Source of the DNA: Phallus indusiatus
Taxonomy: Eukaryota > Basidiomycota > Agaricomycetes > Phallales > Phallaceae
Direction of reading: 5' to 3'
Length of the DNA: 64,000 nucleotides
Assembly (NCBI GenBank): GCA_027605045.1
Contig: JAQFWX010000116.1
Span: 1 to 64,000 of the forward strand
Below the pieces are notes generated by a model, which was not told the DNA's origin, made no database searches, and saw only the letters and a list, made by a program, of their open reading frames with translations. The position numbers and the translations under genes are program-made. Shown piece after piece: positions 1 through 11,118 of this stretch (position 1 is its first letter; each line of letters begins with the position of its first letter).

Positions 1-386
1 ATAGTCCATCCTAATATCCAAATGTTGCCAGACCTTGTTCTCCATAGTTGCTTCGTGAGGTCAATAACGTCGGTATAAGGCGTATGACTGACGATCCCAG
101 GAAGTTACTTAAATCAGCGCTGTCTCCGAACTAGCGTGTAGTAAGGGTAACCAGTTTTTTTCCTACGATCTTTGAGCCCAAAACCGCTTCGACTGATTTG
201 ATGAGATCAGTATTGGTATCAAGGCTTTTCGATGCTAACAAGAATATCCTGGTACATCCAGCGACTGCTAACTCTTCAGGGATAGCGTTAAGATAATTTG
301 AAAACAGCCTGACAAAATGGTTCGGAGTATCGGGAAATTGCTGCAATTTGACTTCGACGGCATCATCAAGGTCTGTGAAAGCCATA
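1..386 (-). CDS. Iron-containing alcohol dehydrogenase / maleylacetate reductase, 5' part only (runs off the left edge)
   Basis: The minus-strand translation holds an N-terminal segment ending in CTRIFLLASKSLDTNTD and then EAVLGSKIVG, followed at about 1-85 by SHTPYTDVIDL. This order (strand with LLAS, the ALG-KVVG turn, then HTP and a VIDL helix) is what I know from the nucleotide-binding domain of fungal iron-type alcohol dehydrogenases and maleylacetate reductases. These enzymes reduce carbonyls with NAD(P)H, often in aromatic catabolism. I place the start at the ATG at 386. Joining the two blocks needs an intron near 85-165, but the frame before SHTPY meets a TAA and no acceptor restores phase. 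Either a base is missing or the gene is damaged. The metal-binding histidines would lie outside the window. The family call is fairly secure, the exon structure is not. Confidence 0.6.
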
Positions 387-454
387 AGCAGAGAATGAAG
401 CGTTTTGAAGTTGAGAAGCGCTTGATATTTAAGTTCATATGCACAACCTTGCAC

Positions 455-950
455 AGCCTTTAACGATTCTTCTTATGAGAAGATTGAATAAGTCACCTCA
501 TGCAAACTCGTGGTCAAGGAAATGGTGATATGTAAGTAAATCATTTCCAGCTGATGATCGCTGATGAACCGGCGCTGATGTTGCACTGCAGTTGATGACC
601 TGAACGCGTTCCGCAACCCTGCATTGGTGGGTGCATTTTTACTTTCTCCCGTATCAATCCCATTGGTCGCGTTAAGCATTAGCATACTCTTTTTCTCACC
701 TACCGGCATCCTTGAATCATGTTTATTTTGAATATCTTATTGAATAAGGTCGGCGCTGTCGCACTAGGAAATTGCTCCACATGAGCTCCGACTGGCAAAT
801 CAAAATTGTGCTTTTTTGTATTCAAAAGTTTGGTGCCAAGTGCGCTCGTAACGCGTTGGCTATGGTCCTTGTTTACTTTTGAAGAAGAGGTAAACATTGA
901 GTATATACTTTCGTCTCAACTCTCGCAATAGATACTCACGACCTTTTGGA
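455..950. other. Divergent intergenic region
   Basis: This lies between the dehydrogenase fragment and the DUF2235 gene, which are transcribed away from each other. It has short open frames on the minus strand but no motif I recognise, and no clear TATA box. It probably holds both promoters and possibly leader exons. Confidence 0.4.
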
Positions 951-3056
951 ATGTCTCCCTCACCATTGAACAAGAACATCTTGTTGTCCCCGAACCATTC
1001 TTTTCGCACTCATACGATCGATACCCAAGCCATATCAAAAGTTTCTAAGAGGATTATTGTGTGTTGCGATGGAACATGGCAAGGTGAGTAGAGATCCTCA
1101 CACGTTTCAAGAGTTGTTTGTTTTCTCAAAAACCTCACCTTTATAGATGGGTTGACTTGTAGGGCTCCTTCACAATATACGAACATCCTGAAGGTATGAA
1201 GCGTCACTAAATTGAGAACTTAACCACGTTTATCCTCGTCATAGATCGCTAGAGCCCTGGATCCCGAAGATTCGAGATCGTTGGTGTTTTTCATTTTTTG
1301 AATTTTGGTATTCTCTTATTACATTGTAGAAAAATCCCGATTCCGCAAATAGTCTATTATCAGGCCGGTGTCGGGACGACTTCTGTTTACCTATTGAATT
1401 GTTTTGATGGTAGGTGTATGAGTTCCTCCTGAATATTATGCCTTCACTTGGATCATTTTTACATTATAATTAGGTGCAGTAGGCGGCTCTCTTCGAGATA
1501 AAGTGGAAGATGCTTACGCTTTCATTGCGAGTAATTATCAACCGTCCGATGAGGTCCATCGTTTTTCTTCTTTGCAAAGTCGACCACAAAGTATTCACTT
1601 TTGATTAGATTTTTCTGTTTGGGTTCTCTAGAGGGGCTTATACGGCACGCATGGTCGCTGCAATTATTGTACGTCAAGAAATATTAACACATTACCGAAA
1701 TATGGCTCATCAGCATTTTTTTAAACAAGGGGGAAATTGGCATTTTGGATAAAAGGGACATGTTCCATTTTGCAGATATTTTCGACGCCTATCAAGAGAG
1801 GAGCCATGCCAGAGAGGAACACAGTATGCAAACACTTGAAATTGTTTCATTCATTCCACATACAAATCTATTCTAGAGAGGAGAGCTGCAAATGATTTTC
1901 TTGTTAAATATACGGACCCAAAAGCTCCTGGCCGTATTAGGGCTGATCCGGATGGCGATAAATTTACTATCAAGTAATCTTCATATCATCCCCCCCTGAA
2001 CACATTGCTTACATTTTGTGGAAGGTTTATTGGTGTCTTCGACACAGTCGGTGCATTGGGTTTACCTACAGAATTACGAGTTGGACGCAAATCCGAAAAA
2101 CTATTTGGATTCCCTAATAGACAACTCGGGACACATATCCAATATGCCTATCAAGCTCTCGCTATTGACGAGACGAGAAAGGATTTTGTAAGTTTACATT
2201 CCTTATGAACGAGCCATAATTTGAGAAAATTTCTAGACAGCCTCGGAATTCCGACAAACTAAGGAGGGTCATGCAAAGGGTCAAGTTTTGAAACAAGTTT
2301 GGTTTTCAGGTAAGGATTAAATTAATATAAAGCAATCAGACTTCAACTTAAACGGAAATTTCTCGTAGGTTGTCATTCTGATGTAAGCCCACGACAATTT
2401 CCTTGATCATGCATTAGCACTGAGGGCTTGATAGATTGGAGGTGGTTATGCTGCTCATGACCTCTCTGATATAACGTTAATGTGGATGGTAGTGAGTGTC
2501 ATCCACTGTCTATGCATAACTTTTTCTAATCCATAATTCCAAGTCCCATGTCGACGCCTTTCTGTCGTTTGACCTACAATTTTTATTGGAAGAACTTCCT
2601 CAGCCGGTTGATGACTGGGAAAACAACCGCCTCATGAGTGAGTTTCATATCGGTCGTACTTAGTCATGAAAAGAGTCCAAAGGATGTTTTAGCTCGAAAA
2701 CCGGCGTATTCACCTTGGCGTCGTGTAGTACCCGGATGTTCCCGTCGCTTTCCAGTCCTGAATCGCCAACCTTTCAGTACATTCATCCGTCCGTCCTAGA
2801 ACGGGCGAAATTACCACCTTCTATAAAACATCTGATTGAGAACAACCCGAATATCGTGTGCAAACTCCAGCCTTTTGAACTGTCCGTTCAAGAATATTGG
2901 CAGAAGCATACCAGGCAAGACAAAGCCAAAGCTATGGCTCAAGACGCATTACAATCTCATCATCTCCTTTCCTTTAAAACCCTAATCAAGGTCCTACTTC
3001 ACCTCAATACCGAACTTTCCCATTTTCTAACTAAAATGCGGCATAAAATCGACTGA
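951..3056 (+). CDS. DUF2235 alpha/beta-hydrolase-like protein, many introns, apparent frameshift near the 3' end
   Basis: The spliced translation contains, in order, KRIIVCCDGTWQ, a QYTNILKIARAL block, VYYQAGVGT, FLFGFSRGAYTAR, FIGVFDTVGALGLP, VWFSGCHSDIGGGY and IHPSVLER. These are the hallmark blocks of the DUF2235 family. The Ser in GFSRG is the expected nucleophile. Some bacterial relatives are phospholipase effectors; the role of the fungal proteins is not established. The ATG at 951 is the first in frame, and an upstream TTG at 897 is less likely. Introns are about 50-65 bases, the first from 1084 to 1146. Near 2710-2770 the frame reading PAYSPWRRVVPG must change to the frame reading SPTFQYIHPSVLER, with no room for a usable intron. 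This suggests a single-base indel. The tail after about 2850 is Lys/His rich and unfamiliar. Confidence 0.8.
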
Positions 3057-4418
3057 ATTATTCTTTGGTTGGTGTACTTATATTGCCTATCAGCCCATCT
3101 GTCGGACTTACTCATCACGCACGATATTTATTTATGCGTATGTTTGTTTCTGTAATGAATCCTATAAGTGTACATGTAATTATAAATGATCCACTCACGC
3201 GTTTGTAACGAAAGCATTATGTACAAATCACGATTATTATTGAGAAGGTCCTGAATTATATTCATAAATATACCTATAACGATTAGCGAATCCCTATCAG
3301 TAGATATAATATTTGCGGCGTGCGTTAGGACGAGATCTTTAGTTGACCTCCAAGCTGCTGGGACACGAACAGGGGCATGCGTTCGCTAAATATAGATTTC
3401 GAAAACCTCAATTCTCGTTGAATTTGTTTTTCATCAGTGCTCAGGCTACACATGTAAATACTAGTAGCTTTCATTGTTTGCGCCAGTAACAAGTCCTTCA
3501 GCCGATTATGCGTTTATTGCGGCAAGTTACACTTTCTCCTATGACGCCTATCAAAATAGGTCCAAAAAGATTTGCACTATTTTTGGGGCTTGATTCCAAT
3601 CTTGATGAGCGTTTCCAAATGCATGCTTAATGGATGTAAATATGCCATGTCTTCCCTGTTCTCAATTGCGGTTCCCCATCTGCTTCAAGTTGTGGCTGTG
3701 TATATGATGGTAGTCCCGACGGTCAGGAACAAACCAAAGTGTATCAGTAAACCTGACATCAGATATTTCAAATGTGGGCGTGGCGAAGTGAGTCCCGTCG
3801 CTCCACTGATTAACCTGTCAGCCTATCCCATAGTGGGTAAGGTGACGACAATATTAGTGGCATGTATGCGCTCAGTCTGGGTCGCAGTCGCTTTTGATTG
3901 AACATCACTTTGATAAACCAAATACCATGGACACCCCAAGTCATCCAATCTTTAGCAAACACAAGCAGCCTTGTTCAAATTCGAACGAAAATCCAAGGAC
4001 ACTACTCTGGAGGTTTTGGATGGTTTGTACCCGACCGTAGGCTGCAATCGCGAGAAACATGGATTCAGAGTAGAAAAACAGCACATAATTTCAAATTTCC
4101 TGACAGCTTGAGAAGAGTTGTATCCTGATTGGGCCTGAGGGCTGAAGTCATCTGGTTTAAGACACAGGACCATTGGCGATTAATCGACGGGTGCACGCCA
4201 AGCGGGTTGCAAGACAAGACATTAGCGACTGTTGGAGACACGGCCTATCAATGTGCTATGAGTCATGGCTTGCACGTCTAGTTAATTCATTGTTGGGAGA
4301 ATAGCGCACGGTAGGTTGTCTTTCGCGTACCTAATAGTAAACTGCCCATTAATCTCTCGCTTCAGGCTTGTTATGCCAAACAATTCACCACTGATAGGTA
4401 CACACCGAAGTCAGTAAT
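3057..4418. other. Intergenic region with no supported gene
   Basis: A 109-codon open frame at 3572-3901 (plus strand) and a 76-codon one at 3898-4128 are present. Neither matches a family I know, nor shows a signal peptide or splice pattern that extends it. I treat both as unproven. Confidence 0.4.
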
Positions 4419-4427
4419 GGTATATAA
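4419..4427 (+). promoter_or_regulatory. TATA box of the Cys-rich secreted protein gene
   Basis: GTATATAAAG lies about 55 bases before the ATG at 4478. The spacing and match fit a fungal TATA element of a regulated gene. Confidence 0.5.
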
Positions 4428-4477
4428 AGAATGCTCTCTACCCACTTGTTTCAGCGTGCTTTCTAAAACAACTTATT

Positions 4478-5062
4478 ATGAAGTCCTTTGCATTCCTTGC
4501 GTTGGGAAGTCTTTTCTCAGCAGTCATTGCGAACCCAGTGATCACAGGTCCAATCTGCGACATTGCGTGTCCGGAAGAGGAAGGACTTGTTGTATGTGCT
4601 GCGACCAGCGCTGATTCCACTGTATCAGGTTGTGGCTGTTGTCGTATGTTCCGTTTCATAAACTACGCTGAAAAACAGGTATCGCTCACAATTATATTCT
4701 TCTGAAGCCATTGGCATCGTCTCGCCTATAACTATTATTTCGGAACCCACTAGTACTGCACCCACCAGCACGGCCCCAACCAGCACCGTGACGGAGCCCC
4801 CCATTATTTGCGATCTTGCCTGCGCTCTTCCATTGGTTCTTTGTGCACCTTGCAGTTGCTGCGGTAAGTAATGAACGGGTTTTCTTTTTATATCAATACT
4901 CACCGCTTTGTCTAGAACCGATTACCTGTGAGGACGTCGTATGCCCTCTTGATGGAAGTTCAGTAGAAAATTCGTGCTGTGGTAAGCCATTCCCCTTGAC
5001 CATTCCCGAGCTTGGAGAATTGACGCGACCGCGCAGGCCCAATTGTAGCTACACTGGCATAG
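4478..5062 (+). CDS. Small secreted cysteine-rich protein with three Cys modules
   Basis: The protein starts with a signal peptide (MKSFAFLALGSLFSAVIA, cleavage probably before NPV). The first module begins ICDIACPEEEG and ends CGCC. A Thr/Pro/Ser linker made of repeated APTST units follows, then a second module (ICDLAC to CSCC) and a third (TCEDVVCPLDG to NSCC). Three introns fit: from about 4645 (GTATGT) to 4702, 4865-4916 (GTAAGT to CTAG) and about 4983-5036. The second and third begin directly after a Cys-Cys pair plus one base, and the first falls in the same place. Each module therefore sits on about one exon. The last short exon ends in GPIVATLA and a TAG at 5062. I recognise no family. 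It resembles small secreted effectors or cell-surface peptides only in general build. The structure is well supported; the function is unknown. Confidence 0.65.
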
Positions 5063-6247
5063 TAAAATGGATGTTTTGTCTTAGAATAATAAATAACAGA
5101 TGCATAGAGTATCTCAATCAACAACTTGGTCTCAAATTACAGCGTCTTTTTTCTCCACACTGAGGGCCACACTCACATCTACGATGAAATCTGTATGTCC
5201 AATGTGACTGTGTGAGCTCCAAAAAGAATCCCGAGAACAACGCACCGATGAAAATCGGTAGGATCTGGTATCAAGTGGATAATATGTACGATAAGAAGTG
5301 AACATATGCATTATTTTTGTTTAGCTCCGCAATCGTGTCCAAGAAAAAGCGTCGAGTAAATTTGAAACCGATCAGAGTGCATACATATACATAGCTCCGG
5401 TGTCTTAACACGGTCCCCTTATACCGCAGTCCTGCAGGGGCTGGGGTTCAACATTCAATATCGACGTTCGACAACCGGAATCGGGGAGTTATGGTATCAA
5501 GGTTCCGAAATATTTTTCTGAGTTCAAAGAGAGTCCGAGTACTACGGCTATATATGCAGCCCCACGTGAATTTTCTGAATAAGTAAGTTATTTTTATATG
5601 ACTCATTTCAAGTGGAAACGAGTGCATCAATAGTGAACTGAAACAGATTGAATACATACAATTGAAATAAAACGTTGATTCTTCTTTTAGTTCAAAAACA
5701 ATTATGACCACCTGACAAACGTACATCATAATTATAATAGTCACCGTCAATCTCATCATTGTGGGGATAGTGCCCGAAGTCGCGACCCTAAGGCGTCAGG
5801 GAAATGCATAGTAATTTACGGCTTTTGCCAATGGAGCCTCACTAACTCGGTAAATTACACCTGCACCAATTTCCCCCGCCGAATCTTTGTTTGAGATCGA
5901 GTTTCATTGACCAACAGGCCACTGGCAGACGTTCAAGAACAAACAATCGGACAATTGTGACAACAATTATGAAAACTAATAAAGTGTGTATGATTATGCT
6001 TTTTCGTAATCGTACATACACCATAAGAATACAAGACACGGTAAAAAAATTTTTGATGCAAGTTGGTTTCTCCGAGAGTTTATCCAAACGAGGGAGCTAA
6101 CCAGAAAGGAGTGTTGATCATAAAGCTAGTACTAATCTGTACCACGCGAAGTGGCTTTCAGCGAGAAAAAAAAAGAACAACAACAACGATAATCGAAGAA
6201 AAAAGATGCTAGTTTACTTCCCTCTGTTCATACAACAACAATCACAA
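5063..6247. other. Intergenic region, 3' sides of two convergent genes
   Basis: Only short AT-rich open frames occur here on both strands. I see no conserved motif, RNA gene or repeat. Confidence 0.4.
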
Positions 6248-8031
6248 CTACATGACCTCTTGAATTCTTTCAAGTGTTATTTGAATGCCGCCAAGTCGAG
6301 TCGAAGAAGTACTAAGCTGTTGAGTCATATCGAATGAATCCTTCTGGAAATCGCTATGTTCTTCTAGTAAATCGTCTCCGGACCATGTCATTTTGCTAAC
6401 GGAGTGTTTAATATTGCTGGTTCGCTTTTCTAACGAAATGTTCTCTTCAACGGCTCCTCTCTGTCCATTAGAGCCGGATCCTTGGTTGCTAAGCGAAACC
6501 ATGTGGAACGGTAAATTGATCGGCTTGATCATTTTGCGAGTGGTTGCATATATGATAGAGTCGACAGCCCCTGAATTCCAAACGGAAATAAAAACCAGAA
6601 TTAATTCAATAATAAAACCGGGTATGAAAGATGCCTTACCTAGGGAGAATAAGAAAAACATGCAGAATATCCAAACTGGCTCCGGTATTTGTTCATCTTT
6701 CAGACCGACCAAGCGGACGATGGCGATCGGAAAAATACAAGCCAGATATGCTTTTCAAAGAAGGAAAAAACTTTCAGATAGATGAAGAAAAAACATTAGG
6801 GAATATGATTTACCAATAGGATACCATAACATGCGCTTAGCAACGTTGATTCTTTGACGGTGTAACACCTCATTTGCAATAAGAGTTGAATTCGAGCCTC
6901 CTTCGATACGGTATCCTCCGATTGTACCTCTGAGGAACAGAAAAATCAGAGTATACAGCCCGAACAAAATTATGACTGCGACAAAAAGCTTGATGCGAGT
7001 AAGAAATGGTAAGTATTACAAAAAAATTTCTGGTCTCTTACGGGAACATAGTGGACGACGAGACGGGCTACAGCGTATTCAGAAGAAATAAAGCACCTTG
7101 GATAAAGTCAACAAACAAGACAAGGTCAACAGTGGGTACCGTACTTACCAAGTACCGGCAATTGAAACTTTTTAATGGATCAGATCAAGATGCTTATGGT
7201 GCAGTTGAAAAGACTCACAGTAAGGCCCATGTGCATCATCTTGAATACGAATAGGTGGAATGAATGCTAAATTTAAGAAGAGGGTTCGCTCTGATTTTCT
7301 TTTCAAACGAGGGCCTTTTACGTACTGAGGAGGATCACGAAAGCCCAGCCAACGACGACGGTGGATATCACAACCCAACGTGGCCAATGTTTTCCGAGGG
7401 CGATACCGGAGAACGTATGAGCAGCAATGACACAACTCCTGTATGAACATTCAAAAAACGCTACAGACAATCGGGAAAAGAGTTGATTATACCAGAATGT
7501 AGAACCAAGGTCACCCATAACGAGTGTCACCGCTACCCTCAAAATCAGCGAGGAGAAATCCAATTGATATCAAAGAATGCAGACCTTGGATGGTGCACGA
7601 ACGTCCGACATATATCTTCCCCTCGTTAGCCCATTTTGCCTGAGTAATACCAGATATACTCTGGATCAAATCCGATATCAACAAGCAGGTAATGAATGCA
7701 CTTGTAGGTAGTTTGAGAGTCTGAACGCGACGAAGGGGTGATGTATGCGTACGCTATTTGTTTCCCTGTAAATTCCGCCGAGGAGTTTTTCTTTTTTGAG
7801 TGCCACGCAACGAGAGCGGAATATGCGATGTACAACAAGAGAACAGATACGAAAACACAGCTGATAACGCCCGCCGCTGCCATCACCTAACGCATATAGT
7901 CAGTTTTTACGAACAGTGAGAGAGATACTAGAGGAGTGAGTGGGGAGCACCTTTACGCCTAAAAGCTCGTAAGAAGTGTATTCGTGGACGTTCCCTGCTG
8001 GTGCGCTGGGGTTGAGTCCGTCGGTGATCAT
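6248..8031 (-). CDS. Fungal seven-transmembrane G-protein-coupled receptor (cAMP-receptor-like / nutrient-sensor type)
   Basis: I start it at the ATG at 8031 (MITDGLNPSAPAG, an Asn-rich extracellular start). The first exon ends at GVK. The next exon, from about 7887, gives TM1 (AGVISCVFVSVLLLYIAY). Further hydrophobic exons follow: SSLILRVAVTLVMGDLGS, then CVIAAHTFSGIAL and VVISTVVVGWAFVILL. The second half is the most telling: RINVAKRMLWYPI, then CIFPIAIVRLVGL, VWIFCMFFLFSL and GAVDSIIYATTRKMIKPI. This WYP...P...R pattern and the TM7 ending in TR are typical of fungal Git3/CAR-like receptors. A Ser/Thr-rich cytoplasmic tail of about 90 residues ends at 6248. Such receptors signal nutrients or environment through G-alpha and cAMP. 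Intron edges in the middle third are uncertain, as is the ligand. Confidence 0.65.
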
Positions 8032-8089
8032 ATCAACTTGAACTGAGAGAGGTAATATCGATGCTGCGGGGTGTTGAGAAGAACTGAGG

Positions 8090-8103
8090 GGTATATATAT
8101 ATG
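8090..8103 (-). promoter_or_regulatory. TATA-like (TA)n element upstream of the GPCR gene
   Basis: A run of alternating TA lies about 60 bases before the minus-strand ATG at 8031. It is followed upstream by a strongly purine-rich (on the plus strand) stretch to about 8165, i.e. a pyrimidine tract on the coding strand. Both are common in fungal promoters. Confidence 0.4.
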
Positions 8104-9710
8104 AAGGAGGGAGGAGGAAAGAGTGACAGGCTCAAGGGAACGGGAGTGGGGGAGTTAGGACGGCCACAAGGGAAGAAAGCGGACAGAGAATTACTATAAA
8201 ACGGGTTTTGCGCCTGTCCAGACTGCCGGAAAAACTGCTTTCTGTGCCGAACCGGTATACAATTTTCGAATTTACGAAAAAAGAAGATTATGTAAAACTA
8301 ACCGCTCCATCCATCAGCAAGGGTCGTAACTAGAAATCTTTCTTTGGGAAATTCCACTTTCTGCATGTCCGTCGGATCTTCTTAGGTGGAGGCCGCGTTC
8401 TTTTCTATTGATTTTGGTTTGAACTGGTACTCACCCGAGAGAACTAAAACTCTCATGCTAATTTTTCATGCTCTTGGAAATCGAATATCCGGCCAACAAA
8501 CACGAGACTCGATCATGCTATAAATAATTAGTGAGTTTCTGGGGAAAATAAACTATGCATGGCCTAGAATTGTCCTCTATCCTAAGTCACACGAACAACA
8601 CACCCACGCTGCCACCAGCCAACCAGCTTTTCTTCGTCAGCGCCTTATTGCGGAAATCCCTTACTACCGAAGCCTTTCGATTTCGTCTACTTATCATCAG
8701 AAAATTTTTATAAAGGAAAGCAGATTCAGATGATTATGACATCACCTGTCCATGCGCTCTTCATGGCCGTGTTCAAACGCAGGGACAGCTATACTGGTTC
8801 GGCAGAGTGCTCTCACAGTATTTCCGAGACATGATAAGGTACATACGCACGCAGATGCATCGTCCGTCGTATATACGCTAGTACATACGGCGGTAATTAG
8901 CTTGAGGCCATTCGGTATCTAATAAGTACATAGTATCCGAAACTCTTACACAACGGCACAAGTGAGGGCTATTTAGTGCAGCATTTAAATTTTGAAATTG
9001 CCATGAATGATTTCAAGTGAAAGCCAGACGTCGTCTGTGAGTTTATTACATCCACAAGCTCCCGCCTATTAAGATTTTTCCTCTTGATGAAAACATCGAA
9101 GGCTTACTGAAGTTATAATTAGACTGACAGGGTACAGTTTTTTCAGCGCAATATATATAATAGTTCCTAACAGCGGACGAGCAAGTTTACGCTCTACTAC
9201 CGACCCTGAAATTAATCTGGTCGTCCGTATATTAGTTTCTTATTATTTGTAGATCATTACACCCATGGGCCATCTCCGAGGAAGAGAATAACTTTGTGGC
9301 GCCCCGCTCTTCCCATGACTACAAACATAAAGATATTCATTTCTTCCGATCGGAATTTAATGGCTCCGTTTCAGCTTTCTTACTTACCTATTTACGTGCC
9401 CTCCCTGACGAGCTTTCTTCTTCTATAACTACTGCCTCTGGATTTGGTGTTTCTCCTTGAAAGATCACATCATCGGATGCGAATCACAAGAGCCGTGAAT
9501 GAATCCTTGTAAGACTACGCCTTAAAGCTAAAATTATCACTTCCTCCCAGAATAACATGTAGTATGTGTGAGTAGGGGTTGGATTTTAAAAATAATGTCT
9601 GCTAAAATATGCAATGTGGATGTAGAATGATAGCCGATGACGAGCATCGTAAAATTTTGAAAGGGGTCATCTAAAACATAGACTCAGGCTTTATAAATCT
9701 GCGTTCATTT
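8104..9710. other. Intergenic region with no supported gene
   Basis: About 1.6 kb between the GPCR promoter and the HSP10 stop codon. No long frame, conserved motif, tRNA-like fold or transposon end was seen. Confidence 0.4.
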
Positions 9711-10220
9711 CTATTTCTCTTCGATCTTAGCCAAGATTTCCGAATCCCTGAACAAGTGGTATTCCTGCGTAAAAGCACCCCACGTAAGCATTTTGCATAC
9801 TCAAAAAACAGAGATCCAAACTTGCCTCTTCTCCAACTTTTATCGAATTGCCTCCCCAGCCTGGAAGTAATACACGGTCTCCTGCTTGAACATTTGTCGG
9901 ACAATCTTGCCATCCTTGTCTGGGGCACCAGGTCCAACGGCAATGACGGTTGCTTCTGGTAGAGGACTGCTAGTCGCTGACGTTGGCAGGTAGATACCGG
10001 ATGCAGTTTTCTGAAGTTTCATGTCTGAGTATACGGTCTTTTTTTGTGGCTTGAGCAAAAAAAAAGATCATACCGTTTCAGGCTTGTACCGGTGGACCAA
10101 GATGCGGTCTAACAACGGTCTAACAGCTCTGATAGACTTGAACGTGAGTTGAGAGGCCTATTTGCCAAACTGAGTTCAGCATCCAGTATAGCAAAATCTG
10201 AGTCGAAAAAAACTTGCCAT
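9711..10220 (-). CDS. HSP10: Mitochondrial 10 kDa chaperonin HSP10 (GroES family), with GC-AG introns and one apparent frameshift
   Basis: The exons, read on the minus strand, give SIRAVRPLLDRILVHRYKPET (10074-10136), then KTASGIYLP to GDRVLLPGWGGNSIKVGEE (9826-10010), then EYHLFRDSEILAKIEEK and a stop (9711-9764). This is a complete GroES-fold co-chaperonin of about 100 residues that caps mitochondrial HSP60. The intron at 9765-9825 starts with GCAAGT and ends with CAG, a GC-AG intron. The best start is the ATG at 10220, followed at once by another GCAAGT donor, giving an 81-base intron up to an AAG acceptor; the start is less sure. Between GKIV and PTNVQAG, near 9898-9904, the frame shifts by one base. 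A CCC read as CC would explain it. Because the gene is essential in yeast, a sequence error is likelier than a real break. It is head to head with SNU13. Confidence 0.88.
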
Positions 10221-10429
10221 TTTTATGATGGATTCGGAATGGGAAAGGTGGACTGGGTGAGCGGGATTGAGCGTCTTGAAAAAAAAACCGTTCGGCAGGC
10301 GCCGGGCGACGGGAATTCTTTCCGCTGCTTTCTTCCTCTTTCTTTGAACTTTTACCGAAGAAGTCGACCGAGGATCCAACAGACGTGAGGTCATATTCCT
10401 GAATTCCTAAATAAACAGAAAACACTACA
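10221..10429. promoter_or_regulatory. Shared bidirectional promoter of HSP10 and SNU13
   Basis: Only 209 bases separate the two start codons, so both promoters must lie here or overlap the first HSP10 intron. No classical TATA box is visible. An inverted pair of GAA-rich stretches near 10325-10365 could be a heat-shock-type element, but this is speculative. Confidence 0.45.
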
Positions 10430-10982
10430 ATGGCCGATTCCGATAAAAAGAAAGCATGGCCTCTTTCTGATGCCACCCTCACTAACCAAGTATGTGCGGC
10501 ATAATTTTTTTTGTTATTTACCTTGACTGGCTTTTTCTTTTAGATTCTAGATTTGGTTCAACAAGCTAGCCACTACAAGCAGCTCAAAAAAGGTGCTAAT
10601 GAAGGTATGTCAGTTTGTCTAAAAATGTCTCGTACATGATTCAACGACACACCCTAGCTACTAAGACTTTGAACCGTGGTATCGCAGAATTCATCATATT
10701 GACGGCCGATACTGAGCCTCTCGAAATTTTGCTGCACCTCCCTCTACTATGTGAGGACAAGGTACGTCTTGTAAAACGATCGAAGCACGATTCGGTGGTG
10801 CTCATTATCATCTTCCCTCACAGAACGTCCCTTACGTGTTCGTCCCCTCCAAAGTTGCATTGGGAAGAGCTTGTGGTGTTTCCAGACCGGTCATAGCGGC
10901 TAGCGTCACCACGAACGAAGCCAAAGAACTCAAAAGCCAAATTGACTCTGTTAAAGAAGCCATTGAAAAGCTCATGTACTAG
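10430..10982 (+). CDS. SNU13: U4/U6.U5 snRNP and box C/D snoRNP protein Snu13 (15.5K / NHP2-like, L7Ae family)
   Basis: Four exons (10430-10489, 10544-10604, 10658-10761, 10824-10982) encode a complete protein of about 127 residues. It begins [20 protein letters not shown], contains [31 protein letters not shown] in two exons, and ends in EAIEKLMY. The GANE-T-K-LNRG block is the kink-turn RNA-binding surface of the L7Ae family, and the acidic start plus [15 protein letters not shown] is specific to Snu13. The protein binds the U4 5' stem-loop and C/D box snoRNAs in the nucleus. All introns are GT-AG, about 53-62 bases. The frame is intact, in contrast to HSP10 next door. Confidence 0.95.
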
Positions 10983-11118
10983 TCAAACTACTCGGCTTGT
11001 GTCTTTTTTTTCGCTCGCAAAAATGACGATTCTTTGAAACCAGATATATGAAATCTACAAGAGTGGGTATATTTTTAAATGACAACAATGCATTGGTACA
11101 TGGTGTTTTGAGAATTTG

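Noticed and set aside
897..950. Upstream TTG-initiated extension of the DUF2235 gene
   Set aside because: A proper ATG in the same frame at 951 precedes all conserved sequence; the extension is not needed.
3572..4128. Two adjacent plus-strand open frames as a gene
   Set aside because: No motif, signal peptide or convincing splice connection; lengths are within chance for this base composition.
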